Of a stretch of DNA of 64,000 nucleotides, positions 22,520 to 34,700 are shown in pieces; within the stretch, counting starts at the first letter, position 1, and every line of letters begins with the position of its first letter. Below the pieces are notes generated by a model. That model worked only from the letters and a program-made list of their open reading frames with translations, made no database searches and was not told the origin of the DNA. A program made the position numbers and the translations under genes. Origin of the DNA: Panagrolaimus kolymaensis (taxonomy: Eukaryota; Nematoda; Chromadorea; Rhabditida; Panagrolaimidae); contig JAJQJQ010000024.1 of NCBI GenBank assembly GCA_028622995.1, forward strand, positions 620,001 to 684,000, written 5' to 3'.

Positions 22520-25500
22520 AAGTAAAATTTGAAAAAATTAAATAAGTTGCTGGTGGCAAATGAATGATTTGAAAATTTTTAAAATAAAATAATTATTTTT
22601 TGAGTTGTTTTCAACAAATTAAAAAAAAAAGGAGGAAGAAAAAATATTTTTCTGTTTGAGAAATGGTAGATGGTCTTAAATGGAATATTTCCTGAAATAT
22701 GATAGTGTAATCAACAAAAAAATAAAATACACGAAGTTAAAAACCCTTAGTCTCACGAAAAATAAAAAACAGCTTCCCGCCAAAAAAAAAGAGAACTAAA
22801 ATAAATTCCCAGACAATGACAAATTTATTCCAGCAAAAAAACCGCTAAAATATTTGAAACTCGAACGAAGGTTTCAAATTTTAAAATTTAAAAAAAGCAT
22901 ACGATAAAACAAAAACTTAAAAAAAGCAAGCACACGAGTGAGAAAGAGAAGCAAGCTTGGGAGAGAAAGAAATAAAATAATATAAAAACTTCTGAAATTT
23001 AGAGTCATCGTCTTCATATTTGTGAATTCATCATCTTCGCTTTCTTTCTTTTTTTTGTTGGGTGTTCGCTGCAAAGAAAAAAAATTAATTTATTCTGGCT
23101 TTTGCATTTTGCTTTTGCAAGAAAGTTTTTAAGAGGTTTTAAAAAGTGGCAAATTTTCTTTCATCTTTGAAACGTGTTTAGGAATTGCTTTTAAACTGTT
23201 AGAAATTTCTTATACCAAAATTTAAATTATTTTTTTAAAAACCAGACATCCATTTTTGCCTTTTTTAAATTTAGATGAAAAACAGTGGTTACACATATTC
23301 GTCTTATTTTAGTATAACTGTCTCAGGACACTTTTCTCTGATTATTTTTAATTATGACTTCAAAGCAAACAAGTTTTTTCAATTTTGATTTTTAAAATTT
23401 TTCGTTGCTTGAAATTCTATCTATCAAATTATGATTTTTTGGGAGCGTGAAGATGAGTAATTTAGTTGTGATTTTGAAAATACTGAAAATTGGGTTAAGT
23501 CATTTTTATTTTTCTCAAAACTGTGCTTTTAATGTCCCAACTGCATTAACTGGTGTTTCCTATCATTATTTTCATAAAAAGCCTTCATTCTTATAGTTTT
23601 GTTTTACTTTTTTGCATAACTGAGTGTCTCTTTAATAACCTAACAAAATTGTATTATTATTTTTTGGTAAAACCATATGCTTTATAAAAAAGCAAATAAT
23701 AACGCATTTTAAATATGCTTGGAATTTCTATGGAAAAAAACTGTCTTTGGTTGATATCCAGATTTTTAAAGGTTATGAAAAAATAATAACTGTGTTTGAG
23801 CAATCCAGAAGTTGCTAAAATTGCGAAATTTTTGATATCTTGCCTTTATCTTTGCAAATCAAAATGAATAAATTTCATTTAAAAAAAACTGCGTCTTGTA
23901 GTGTGTCATTTTTTGGATTGTAATATGCAAGGTATAAATCTTCCATTATCATATCTCTGCCATATGCTTTTATAATAAAATAAATCACATGAATTAAAAA
24001 AACTGACTTGACGAATGCGCTACGGCAAAATAATTTGCTCCAATTGTAAAATAATAATAAAAAAAACTGCTATTTCTAGTGTAATTTTGATTTAAAACTG
24101 TGAGCTTATTCATATGTTCAAAGAACTTCAAAATAACCTCATTTTTTCACGCATTTTCCTTTACGAATTTTTTTAAACTGTATGCTGATTTGACCCTCTA
24201 CATTTCTTTTGTTTTTTTTCAAAGTTTTTTTTCGGGTTGTGGAAAAGTTTTGCAAACGTCAGTAAAATGAGTAAAAGGAAGTAAGTGACTGTGAAAGACA
24301 AAAAACTAAAACTGAAATGGAGTGTTAAAAACTAATTTTTGACGGGTTTAAAGTGGGTGTATTTTATTTTGTTTTTTGCTCACGTATTTTTTTTTATATT
24401 GTTAAAATTAAGAATTCTCATTTTCTGAATGGAAGATGGATAGCTTTGTCGTTGTCGTCTTTTTCAAAAGTGTTAATTAGAAGGTTTTAAAAAGAATGAA
24501 TTGTAAATTAGAAAGAAAAAATGGGGGATTGACAGCATATTTAGTTTAGTTTCCATCTTCTTTTATTTTTATTTTTTTAAATGGGATATATTAAAATGAC
24601 AACAACAAAAAAAGAAAGAAGGGCATCCACGTCCGTCGTTTTCGTTTTGATTAAAAATAGGTTTATCTAACGAACAACCAAAAAAGGCAAACAAAAGGAA
24701 AGAAAAAAAAGTCAAAGATTATTTTTAGTTTAAAAAATAAATTAAAAAAATGATGTATGTTTCCCAATATTTCATGAAGGATGGGATGGAGTCATTTAAT
24801 TATAGCTTTAATATGCGAATGAATAAATTAAATATTTTAATTTCACTTCCTCAACGCGCGAGCATACGGTCGCTTTTTTTTAAACGTGTCATTTAACTTT
24901 CATGGCTTTATCATATATAAACTGAAGATTCTTAAAATGAGTGTTATCCTTGAAACTTAAATAAAATTCTTTAAAAAAACTGCATTGACGGATTTATTTT
25001 GTGAGACTTTCATCGATGATGAAAAAATATTTTTTTACATTTCTAGGTTAATTTATTACTAGGAGGTTTTGAAAAGAAAATATTAAAAAGTTATATTAAA
25101 ATTTTTCTTTGAGCTAATTATAACTGTGAACCGAAAATTCTTTTTTTCTAAATAAAAAAAATTAATTTCTTGAACCCATTTTCGGCGCAAGATATTTTAC
25201 ATAAAAACTGTAAGGTTTGATTTCCGACGGAAGCAAAAAAAATTTAACTGGGGAAAAACAAATTTCACCGTTTTTGTTCCATTAATTTTCAGCCATTTGT
25301 AAATCACTTTTTATTTATCCCTCCCTCGTCTACTTTGTAATCCAGAAGATCAAAGCAAGGTTTCCATAACAAAGGAACCCATAAAAAAAATTCTTCTAAA
25401 ATTAATACGAAAAAAATTCTTGTCGCATTTATTTTTTATTTTCGTTGTTGATTTATGTATTTATGTTTGGGTGATTTTATAAATAGTTTTCAATTACCAA

Positions 25501-26011
25501 GAAAAAACTAACCTAGACTCTCTTGTTTTCTTTTCATATAAAAACTCAACCAAAAATATTTGTTAAATCTTGTTTTTAACTGTCTTTAAAATTTATGTTA
25601 TTCTTACGCTTGTTTTTCTTTTTTTCTTTATAAAAAATTCTATTATTAATTAAACCACCTTCCATTTTGCTGCTTTTTTGCAAGTTTAATGACTTTTTAT
25701 GAACTGAATTTTTTTTTGCCATAAATAGTTTTATTCAAAGCTATTTTTAATTTTGAAGAACTTTTGTTTTCATTATTAAATTTTGTTTTCGATTCGGAGA
25801 AATATACCTTTGCAATACGTGATTCCTCGTTTTTATTTTATTTTAAACTGATTTCTCGATTTTTTTGAATTTTTGTATTTAACTGACATTTCTCGTTTTA
25901 TGGAAAAAATAATAAACTGAGTATTAATTTCTTTGAATGTCTTTCAGCATTAAAGCTTCATTTACTTGGAAAAAAGTGCGCGTCGTCGTCATCAAAATTA
26001 ATTGCAAAAAT
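22520..26011. other. Divergent intergenic region between SMAD and neuropeptide genes
   Basis: In these 3.5 kb no coding exon is supported on either strand. The first roughly 0.65 kb, upstream of the SMAD ATG, is free of AACTG and is the likely promoter. From about 23.19 kb the + strand AACTG array resumes, with a gap at about 24.32-24.91 kb. Confidence 0.6.
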
Positions 26012-26724
26012 ATGTGGTCGTTAAAAAAATTATTTTTTGCTTTATTTCTTTCAATTATTTTTATTTCTTTAACCAATGCCCAATCAATTGAATGGATGTT
26101 TCCCAAAACTTTTGAAGAAAAGTAAGTTACTTTTTTTAAACTGGAGGAGTTCTAAAGTTTTTGGGTTTTATTTTTGGTGAATTTATAACTGAAAAATTAT
26201 AGAAAAAAAACATAAAAACTGAGTACCGTGAAAACTATATTATTTTTTATAGGCCAAGATTAGTCAGAAGAGATCGCCCATGTTTGATCAATGCTGGCCT
26301 TTCACAAGGATGTGATTTATCCGATATGATGTTTGCCAAATTTCAAGTAAGATTTTTTAACTGCGTAGTTTGTTCCTTCGTCAAGATGGGAAAAAAATCT
26401 ATGATTTTTTCTCCACCAATTTTAAAATTTTATTTAAAACTGAGTTCGCCGTGTTTAGTGACACAAAACTGTATTTAAAAAACTGTAAAAATTAAATGGA
26501 ATTTTTTTTTTTTCGGGATCTTCCTTTAAAAAAAACCTTGATATTTCGCAACCAATTTGGAACATTTTTAAAACTGGATTAGCCTTTTTGAGGTTTTTGA
26601 AAAACTGTTCTTTCTTTTTTCTTTCCGAGTGTAAAAAAACTGTAAAAAATTAAAATTATAATTCTATGATTTTTTATTTTTTTAGGCAGGAAAATTTTCA
26701 AGTTTTGCCGGACCAGGGAAATAA
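26012..26724 (+). CDS. Calcitonin/DH31-type neuropeptide precursor
   Basis: Three exons (26012-26121, 26253-26346, 26686-26724) encode 80 residues. The first holds a clear signal peptide (about 1-24, LFFALFLSIIFISLTNA). The second holds a dibasic RR site followed by DRP and the loop CLINAGLSQGC. The third ends FAGPGK before the stop. A two-cysteine N-terminal loop with INAGLS-x-GC is typical of arthropod calcitonin-type peptides, and a C-terminal Pro followed by Gly gives a proline amide, the hallmark of the calcitonin/DH31 family. The predicted product is one amidated peptide with one disulfide bond, acting on a class B GPCR. C. elegans has a calcitonin-like gene, probably the counterpart. 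The ATG was chosen because it starts the signal peptide; an in-frame ATG at 25937 would bury it. The introns contain AACTG units. Confidence 0.8.
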
Positions 26725-27228
26725 TATTTTTTGCAACCCAAAACAACCACCATCCACCATCTTTTTTTATTATCATCATCAAAAAAACGCAGAGAGCTCA
26801 ACAAAAATTGGATCAACCAACCAAATAATAAACCACTTAATTAATTTGTATTTAAAACACTTTCTTCGCTTATCTTTATTTTCTTTTATTTATTTATTGA
26901 TTTTGCAAACAACAAAAATAATACCAAAAAAATAAATGCTTTTTAGAAAAATAAATTAAAGAATAAAACTGTAAAGATTTTTTTTATTGTTACTTTTTAA
27001 AATAAAGTTTGTTTTCATTGAATGAAAAAAAAATTGTCAAAGAAAAACAAAACAAAATTAATAAATGGCGAAAATGAAAAAAAGTAGGATAGCAAAAATG
27101 GTTGATTAACTTTAAAGAAAAAAATTTTAAACGTGGAAATTATGTGAGTGGCAGCAGGTGAGACGAAGTTTACCATCGAATGAATCATTAAAGTTTTTAA
27201 CAATATTTTTTATGTTGGCTTTAACTTC
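26725..27228. other. 3' flank of neuropeptide gene
   Basis: AT-rich sequence with AATAAA motifs at about 26.93-26.96 kb and one AACTG unit at about 26.97 kb. No gene is seen. Confidence 0.5.
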
Positions 27229-27761
27229 TTAAGTTACGGCATTTTCATATCCAACTCCAAAAAAGGCTGATGGAGCAGCATTGTTCTGAAAGAAAAAAAA
27301 GTGCTCTAATTTAATCATATATTTTTTCTTTGATCCATTAAATCAAAACTATCGAATAGAAACCTACTTTGACAAAAGTACAAAAACCAATAGGATTGAA
27401 AATGGCGGGCAATTGCCAAAACTTCAAAGTTCTTAATTTTAGTCGAACGTTTCATTTCACCCATAGCATAGTTGGTGGCTTCGGTAAAGCTTACAGAAGT
27501 GTAAATTCTGAAAAATCCATCTTTATTAGTTTCATATTTTTTTGTTGTTGATTAAACCTCAAATTTTCAAATTTTGGCAAAATTTCGAGAACTTCATGGA
27601 AGGGTGCAATGTTATTCGAATCAATCATGAATCGAGCGTCTTGGAATTGGAAATTCAGCATTATTTGAACTAGAAAATGTTTTTAAAAAATTTTTTATAA
27701 TAGTTTGAATGTGTATTTTTTAAAACTGCGATTTTCAATCAACTTTAATTTTATTGTAACA
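27229..27761 (-). CDS. Uncertain minus-strand gene or pseudogene fragment (3' part)
   Basis: Coding-like stretches on the minus strand have splice signals. Part of an exon ends at 27761 (KINTKEYPIMVDGEIYHF upstream of it). Exon 27669-27558 reads QDARFMIDSNNIAPFHEVLE and on to FENLR. Exon 27507-27368 reads EATNYAMGEMKRSTKIKNF. A last piece, 27285-27229, reads NNAAPSAFFGVGYENAVT and a stop. The first three can be joined in frame, but the last piece needs a different phase from the one the GTAGGT donor gives, and no clean 5' end was found. The leucine-rich, F-box-associated flavour of the middle exons is only an impression. It may be a decayed gene. Confidence 0.35.
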
Positions 27762-28447
27762 AAAATGGTAAATTTCACCATCCACCATTATCGGATATTC
27801 TTTAGTGTTTATCTTTATCGTGATTCCATAATTTATAAAGTCAGCGTTCTCAAATCCAAATAACAAAAAATATTGCAAAGTTTATTAATTTTCTCTTTTC
27901 AAATACTCAAAACATTATTGAAAAACACATAATTGATTTTTAGAACAATTGAACTTTTTTTCTTTGAAAGCCGCTGGTTGTCTTAATAGTTTCATAAACT
28001 TTCACATCCAACCTTTAAACATTATTAAAAAAATTCTTTTTTTATTTATAACAAGCAAAAATAATAAAAAGATAGGCTGCTTTGGTTGAAAATGAACAAA
28101 TCCATTTCTTGCATGCTTGCTTTTTTTTGCCTGCGTTTTTGTTCATCAAATTGAATTGAAAGCTACTTGGTTTTGACACGAAACAGATAAATGCATAACA
28201 ACGTGAATTTTTGCAACAAAAAAAAATATGGAATGTTTTGTTTTTCAATCTTTCAAGCAAGCGCTGTAAAGATTTACCTTTTTTTCCATTGAAAATTAGC
28301 ATATTTCATTAACACCATTTTTGGCTTTAGCACAAAACCATTATTGTCGTCCATTTAACACTTGCGTCAATTTCGTGAACTTTTTTACTAATTTTCTTGC
28401 ATCTTTCTTTTCTCATCTTTCATTTTTTTAGCTGGTAATCAACTAAA
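27762..28447. other. Interval around the first motif-polarity reversal
   Basis: AT-rich sequence without AACTG or CAGTT units. A possible 5' continuation of the weak minus-strand gene extends to about 27.86 kb. A TTTTTTTAG acceptor at 28430-28431, 16 bp before the next ATG, has no upstream donor and may be a trans-splice site. Confidence 0.45.
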
Positions 28448-29220
28448 ATGTCTTCTTATCGCTTCTCACAAGTATTTAATCGTGTTGTTCCATTGAAATC
28501 TGGCCCACAGGTCAGTCATTTTGTTTGTTTCTTTTTTTAAACCTTTTATATGTAATTCTTGTTGATTTTGCGAGAAATCAATATATGTTCTTTTACGTCT
28601 TAACAAAAGTGTGTTAAAGTCTTCCATTTCAGGTGTCTGTTTCATCAACTGTACAACCTCCAGCTCAAATAATTTATCAAGATCAAGTCAGTATGTTAAG
28701 TCGTGGAGCTCAAGCTGGTGCACAACATATTAGTCGAGTTTCATCTCGAGCTGTTTCTGGAATTCCAACAAATGCAGGCAGAAAACCACCAACACTTGAA
28801 GAATTTGATCCTTTAAATCCTGGTGAATGGCAACTTGGAGCTGCTGGAAAGATCCTTCCTCGTCTTCCTGAAGGAACTCGTTGTGGTAAACTTGTTATGG
28901 GAAAATATGGCCTCTATGATCCTAAACTTCGTAAAACTGTTGAAGCTTTTTCAGTAAGTTTTATAATTTTAAAATGTTGTAGTAAACACTAAATCAAACA
29001 TGTCTTAAATCATATATTCTAACTAACGATTTCTCTTTTTTAGGCTGGTCTTGATGCTGGTTTGAAAAGTGAAGAAGCTACTCCATTCGATGCTAATCTT
29101 ACAAGAGTTGCAAAAGTTTTGGCTTACTTTTGCTTAGCTATGGCTTTTTATAATCTTGCTTCAATCACTTATGGAAAACCTCTTTGGCCAGGAAATCTCT
29201 TTGTCAAGAAACAAGAATAA
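28448..29220 (+). CDS. Probable mitochondrial inner-membrane protein, family not recognised
   Basis: Three exons (28448-28510, 28633-28953, 29044-29220) encode 186 residues. The N-terminus (MSSYRFSQVFNRVVPLK) is basic and amphipathic like a mitochondrial presequence. The middle is soluble, with GKYGLYDPKLRK. The C-terminal exon has one membrane segment (VLAYFCLAMAFYNLASI) followed by a short tail (KPLWPGNLF). This layout fits a supernumerary respiratory-chain or ATP-synthase subunit, but no family is recognised. Introns are short (about 90-120 bp) and free of the AACTG motif, and the codon use looks like that of a well-expressed gene. It sits in the gap where array polarity changes. Confidence 0.75.
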
Positions 29221-29475
29221 AATAGATGCATCATCACATTCATTTATGTGTTTATTATCTTAGAATATGTAAAACCTACTCATATTGGTTTTTTTAAATT
29301 GTAACATTTGTATTGAGTCGGTTTATTTTGTCATGATTTAAATAAATAAATGATAGAAAAAAAGAGGAGTATATAAACTTATTTGAAAATGGAATATACC
29401 GAGGATTACCTGAATATATTTTGATGAATGTTGTTATAGTTTTTATTACTTTTTTGTTTGTTGCTTAGATACACA

Positions 29476-31739
29476 ATGTTATCAAGCCGGTCAGCACCTG
29501 CAGTTGTTGATCAAGATCAAAGTAATTATGTTACTGCAGAATTGTAAGTTATTGTGTTCATTCGAATTTGTTTCATTCTAACACCTAAACATGCTCAAAC
29601 CTCCAGTTTTTCTTTTCTGAAGACTTTTTAATTGGAAAGCTTTAATAAAAAAATATGTATCACTTTTAGCTCTCGATTATGTCAAGATCCAGTCGATGGA
29701 GTTTATGTTGTTCCACTTTACACGAATTACCTCATTTGGAAAGGATTTATTATGGTTCGATCAGGTTGTTACAGCGGTGGAACATTTCGATTTACTTTAA
29801 CTTTACCCAAAGAATTTCCTGATTCACCTCTAATTCCTGTAAGAACTTTGTGTTTTACTTGTTCAGTTTGAAGCTTAAGTTTCGCTAACGAAATTGAAGG
29901 CAGTTTTAAAAAAATTATTCTAAACCAAATTTTTAGACAGTGACATTTGATTCCCCATTATTTCATCCTTATGTCGATCCGGCGAATCAAGAATTGAATT
30001 TACAAGGATGTTTTCCAACAAAAGTTTGGAAGCGAGATAAAAATAAAATCATTGATATTTTGTTGTATTTGCAAGAAATTTTTGCTGTTCTCACAGAAAA
30101 CTTTCCATTAGATCCGAATTCAATTTTAAACCAAATGGCTGCGAATTTATTTTCAAGGGATTATGATAATTTTCAATTGAGAGCTGAAGAAATTATTGCG
30201 TAAGTTTTTTGTTTGTTTTGTTGATGGGCTTCGTTTGATGAAGTTGATTTCCAAATGAAACAGTTTTTAAATTTTTCTTAACCACTAAAAGAGAGAGATC
30301 AAGAATCCAGTTTTTAAAAAAAGAAAAATTAAATACTCGAATTCACAGTTTTTTTTCTAAATGCATTTGTTTTAAAATTTTGCTGAGTTTAAAGGAACCG
30401 ACGTAGTTCCCTGGTGACAGTTTTTTTTTCGGTGGAATAATTTAAAGATTTATAAGTATTTTTATTATTATAGTTTCAGTATCAACCAATCCACCGTATA
30501 TGATCCACCAAATTGCTTGGACCCACATGTAATTATATTTTCTCCTTGGGAGCATGCCCATATGGAACCCATTCGACGTAAATTAATTGGAAAACCAGCA
30601 GTTAAAACTTCCACTGATTCTTCATCTCGAACAGTTTCGGATTTTTCTGCTAAAACTGATTCAAATGGTGGTGATGCCGATGATGAACGAGCTGAATTAG
30701 CTTCATATGGATCACCGTCAAGTCAACGATCAAGTTTTGAAATAAATTTTCGTGGCCTCGATCTTGTTGAATCAGGTTCAACCCTTTCTTCACGACGAAT
30801 GCCAACTCATGAATTTTCTGATTTATCTTCAATCGATTTGGAAAGTCAACCTGCATCAGCGAGGGATTCCATAATCGTCGGTGGTAGTGAAAATGGAATT
30901 GATTTAAAAGCAAACGACAACGGATTTGGTGTTGTTGTTAATGGTTGCAGCAGCGGCAACAATGAATATAAAAAGCATCAAATCTATGGACAACAATGTT
31001 CTTTATCACATATAAATGAATCATATGAAGATAAAGATGTCATCGACGAAGAGGACGAAAATGAAGATGACACCTTGAAAGTCAGTGATAAATCAACAAA
31101 TGCATGTTGGAGTGAAAATACTCTTATGGCTAAATCCATGACTGAGAGTTTACATCAAAATGATGAAAATGAAATTGATAATGAGGTATGTAAAAGCAAT
31201 CAAAAGAAAACTCAGTTTTTTTCTTTCTTACAAAGTTACCATTTTTTATTTTTGCTTGGAGCGCTGCCAAAAATTATTGGTTAATAGCGATTGTAAAAAT
31301 TCAGTTTAATTTTCTGCAAACAAATTTAAGAATTTTTCGGAATTCAAAAAGCTTCCGAAAATTATAATTTTCACCAGTTTTATTGCTTCAAAAATGGGAG
31401 CTCTGTCATCTTCATCAGTTTAAAATTAATTTTGACACTTTTATTACAGTTATTAAATCGAGATTCTTTTATTGCTTTCAAATATATTTGAAAGCTTCTT
31501 ATTTCTTTTACTCAGTTATTTATTACTCTTTTTATTATTTTTTTCAGCCAATTAATCGCGAACCAGTTGCATTTAAAATTGGTACGGATTCTTCAAGTAG
31601 TACAGCAGAATTAACAGATGATCCAGAAAATGGTAGTGGCCCATTCACGCAGCATTCACAAAATTCATCTTCACCCATTATTACTCCTCGAGGCGTGGAT
31701 GCCCGTTCAGTATCTCTATTTTCTAATGCTTTAGAATAA
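29476..31739 (+). CDS. AKTIP/FTS-like ubiquitin-E2-variant (UEV) protein
   Basis: Five exons (29476-29543, 29670-29838, 29937-30199, 30474-31185, 31548-31739) join in frame to 467 residues. Residues about 20-190 are a UBC/UEV fold: GVYVVPLYTNYLIWKGFIMV, TLPKEFPDSPLIP, FDSPLFHPYVDP and FSPWEHAH. The FSPW block after the UBC core is characteristic of AKTIP/FTS, which works with Hook and FHIP proteins as a dynein adaptor on endosomes. The remaining roughly 270 residues are a Ser/Asp/Glu-rich, probably disordered tail longer than in the human protein. AKTIP is catalytically dead. Here a cysteine (LQGCF) stands near the E2 active-site position where human AKTIP has alanine. A GCTTAG acceptor lies 7 bp before the ATG. 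CAGTT-type array units begin in its introns. Confidence 0.85.
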
Positions 31740-34700
31740 TTAAAGCCGTTGCTGCAGTTTATTTTTCTTTATTTTTATCACGAAAATTGATCAAGAATTA
31801 TGGGACAGTTGTTTTTGGAGCGAAAAAAAATTCGATCAATGGTTTCACAGAATTATTTTTTTTAAACTTTTGTTCCTCATTGAACTCCATACACAGTTTT
31901 AAATTCTTTAAAAAAAATTTAGTATTAGGTACAAATATTTTTCTCCAACAAAAAAACCAAAGAAGCTTTTTATATTTTATCCCTTTTGCTTGCTTTTATT
32001 ATTTTCACCAACCTACCTCGGGTCTTTCTTTTTAAAGTATTTATTATTGTTTTCGCTTTTTTCACTTTTCTCTAACTTTCACATTTATTTTATTTATTCC
32101 AAATGGGTTTTTATTATTATTGCGGCAGCATTGAATTGAATATCGAGCTTTATTCCTCTTATTTTTTCACTCCCAGTTTTATTTATTAATTTTTTATTTT
32201 ATTATCGGTGGCTTTTATTATTTTTATTGGTTGTGGCTTTTTGTTTTTATATGATACTCAAAAATGTTATAAAATTATAAAATAAATGAATTGCAATGAA
32301 TTTTTTTTTTTTTTTGCAACTTAAAAAAGTAAATAAGAACTTTATTTGTTTTTTTTTTATAAATTTAGCTACTTTTTTATAAAATCTTTCTCAGTTTAAA
32401 GTAGCTTATTGTGGAAGAAAATCCAATAACGAGGCTGATTAAAAAAAATTTTATCAGTTATTTTTTCGCAACAAATTTTTTAAATATAATTAATTATGTA
32501 TATCCATAAAAGTTTGATGATATCAAAACACAACAAAATTATGGTAACAAAAGTTTTCTTTATTTCCGTTAAGCAATGGGGATTGCAGGCCGTTTTTAAT
32601 TCTTTGAGTGAGTAGGGAAATTATCATTTTCAAGAACTATCCCGCAAACTCGAAGATGGGTTACTTATTTTCTTCTATGGAAAAGCCCAATTTTAAAAGC
32701 GAAAATCCAAAATCTATACGCAATATCAAACATTTTTAAATAAAAAATTTGTTAAAATTTAATTGGCGCATCAAAAAATTCCAGGTTTCATGTTACATCC
32801 CAGTTTAACTTTTCGTAGATTCCACAAAAAATTTTTTTTGTTATCATTGTTTAAAATGTTTGTGTCATTTTTTCCCTTTTCCATTTTATTCACATTGTAC
32901 TCTTTTGTGGTCGACAATGAGTTAATTATTGGTCAAGCTTTCAAATTACTAAATTTTTTAAATGGAAGAATTCACAGTTTTAAAAATATAAAAGAATTAA
33001 ACAATATTTCCAAAAAATTCTATCTTTTATTCTTTTTATGCAGTTTTATTTCTTTATCATCGAAAATTCCATTTAATGGGTTTTTTGTTTCTATCTTAAT
33101 ACGTGTTTTAAATATAATTTTCTCTCTCCATTTCAATTGGTTTTAGCCAGTTTAGTAACGTTTCATTATAATACTTTTTTCATTATTAACAAAATTTGAT
33201 TTTAAAACCAAGATATGTTTGACAGTTATTTTTTTTTGTGCCATGATGAAGCACGCCGAAACTCCAGTTTTAAATTCTTTGAATTCCTTGAGAAGTCATC
33301 TAAATATTAATATGTTTATGTCTCACAGTAATGAACTTATTAGTCCAGACTTTTAGAATGGTCAAAAAATTTTTTCATAGTTTTATAATTTAAAATAAAA
33401 ACTAATACCGAACAGTTTTAAAAATATATTAAAAGCTAAATAATGTCTTCTAAAATCCAAATTTTCTTCGTATGCCTCAGATTTATTTTCATTGCTAATT
33501 TCCAAAACTGGAGTTAGTTGTCAGTTTTCTAAATAATTTTTTTTAATTATATTTTTTCTAATTTCTTCTTTTATGAATTGTACACAGTTAACACATGACA
33601 GTTTTAACAAAGGTTTCCAAGCATTGAGAATGGATGATGTTGTAAACCTTATCAAAAAACAGTTTTAAAAAAAGATAATGAAATCTTTAACCATCTTCCA
33701 TGCGTGAGCATCTTTTCTATCTGTGTTGCAGTTTCATATAAATAACTTTTATGACTTCTCTGCATTAATAAATTTTTGATAAGATCAAGAATCTTGATTT
33801 AAAAAAATGCGAAGCGAATAAGTTTATAGGCATTTTCCGTTCATTGGACTTCCTTATTTTATTTGTTTTATTTTTTAAAAGAAAAAAAGAAAAAATCCCG
33901 TCTTTGGCTTTTACTCTTGTTTCTCTCTTTGAATGACAGAAGAAGAGAAAAAAATGTCTGAGAAAAATAAAAGCAAGCTGCCATTTTCAGTTCGGTTTAA
34001 AGCTTTGAGGACAGTAGTAGACGACTGACTTTAAAGGTTTGATAAAAAAAAAGAGGTCAAAATTTAAATTTTTTAAAAGTGTTTTTTAAATTATGCAATT
34101 ATTGTATAAGACAGTTTTAAATTTTATTGTTGAAAAATTAAATTTTGTATTTGTTTCATAATAAAACGGATTATGATGCAGTTTTTTATCCAACCAAATT
34201 ATTCAAAAAAAATTATTATTTGTTTTAACAAATTAAATTTCGTATTCAGTTTTTAAAGAAATTTTTTTGCAAGCTTTGCTCCAAAACATATGGCATTGAA
34301 GTAATTTTTATATTCAATCATAAACTTTCTATGTATGTAACTTTTATAAAAAACAGTTTTTTATAATAATTTAAAAATTCGTGCGAGACTTAAACTTCTA
34401 CTATAAATAGATTTATTCAGTTTTTTCGATAGTATTTTTAAAAATCCAGTTTCAATTACGAAAATACTTTTCCCCATTACAGTTTTAATTAAATTTTGTT
34501 ATTAGACCTTTTCAATATTCTCAAATTCTTGTAGAGCGACTTTCATTCTTAATTATTCCTTATTTAATACAGTTTTTTTCATCATCCATCTTTTGCTTCA
34601 TCAAAAAACCGATGATGGCGAATGCTAATAATGAAGAGCCATTTTTTATATTTTTTAAAGAGACAACAGCTTCAAAGTCAAATGTGCAACAAGAAAAATA

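Larger units (their letters stand above)
15379..27728 (+). repeat. Polarised AACTG motif array, domain 1
   Basis: Introns and intergenic DNA in this 12.3-kb stretch carry a dispersed unit made of an A/T run ending in AACTG followed by variable, less AT-rich sequence. Copies are nearly all on the + strand. The first is at 15379 and the last at 27724. A few CAGTT exceptions exist, such as 20450. The array crosses a minus-strand gene (SMAD) and a plus-strand gene (neuropeptide) without changing direction. It thins or stops around the SMAD first exon (about 21.1-23.2 kb). It is not a tandem repeat, because the sequence between motifs is unique. Confidence 0.85.

Noticed and set aside
32763..33146. 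127-codon open frame in the gene desert
   Set aside because: Phe/Leu/Lys-rich translation of T and A runs that contains a CAGTT unit; no splice signals or recognisable domain.
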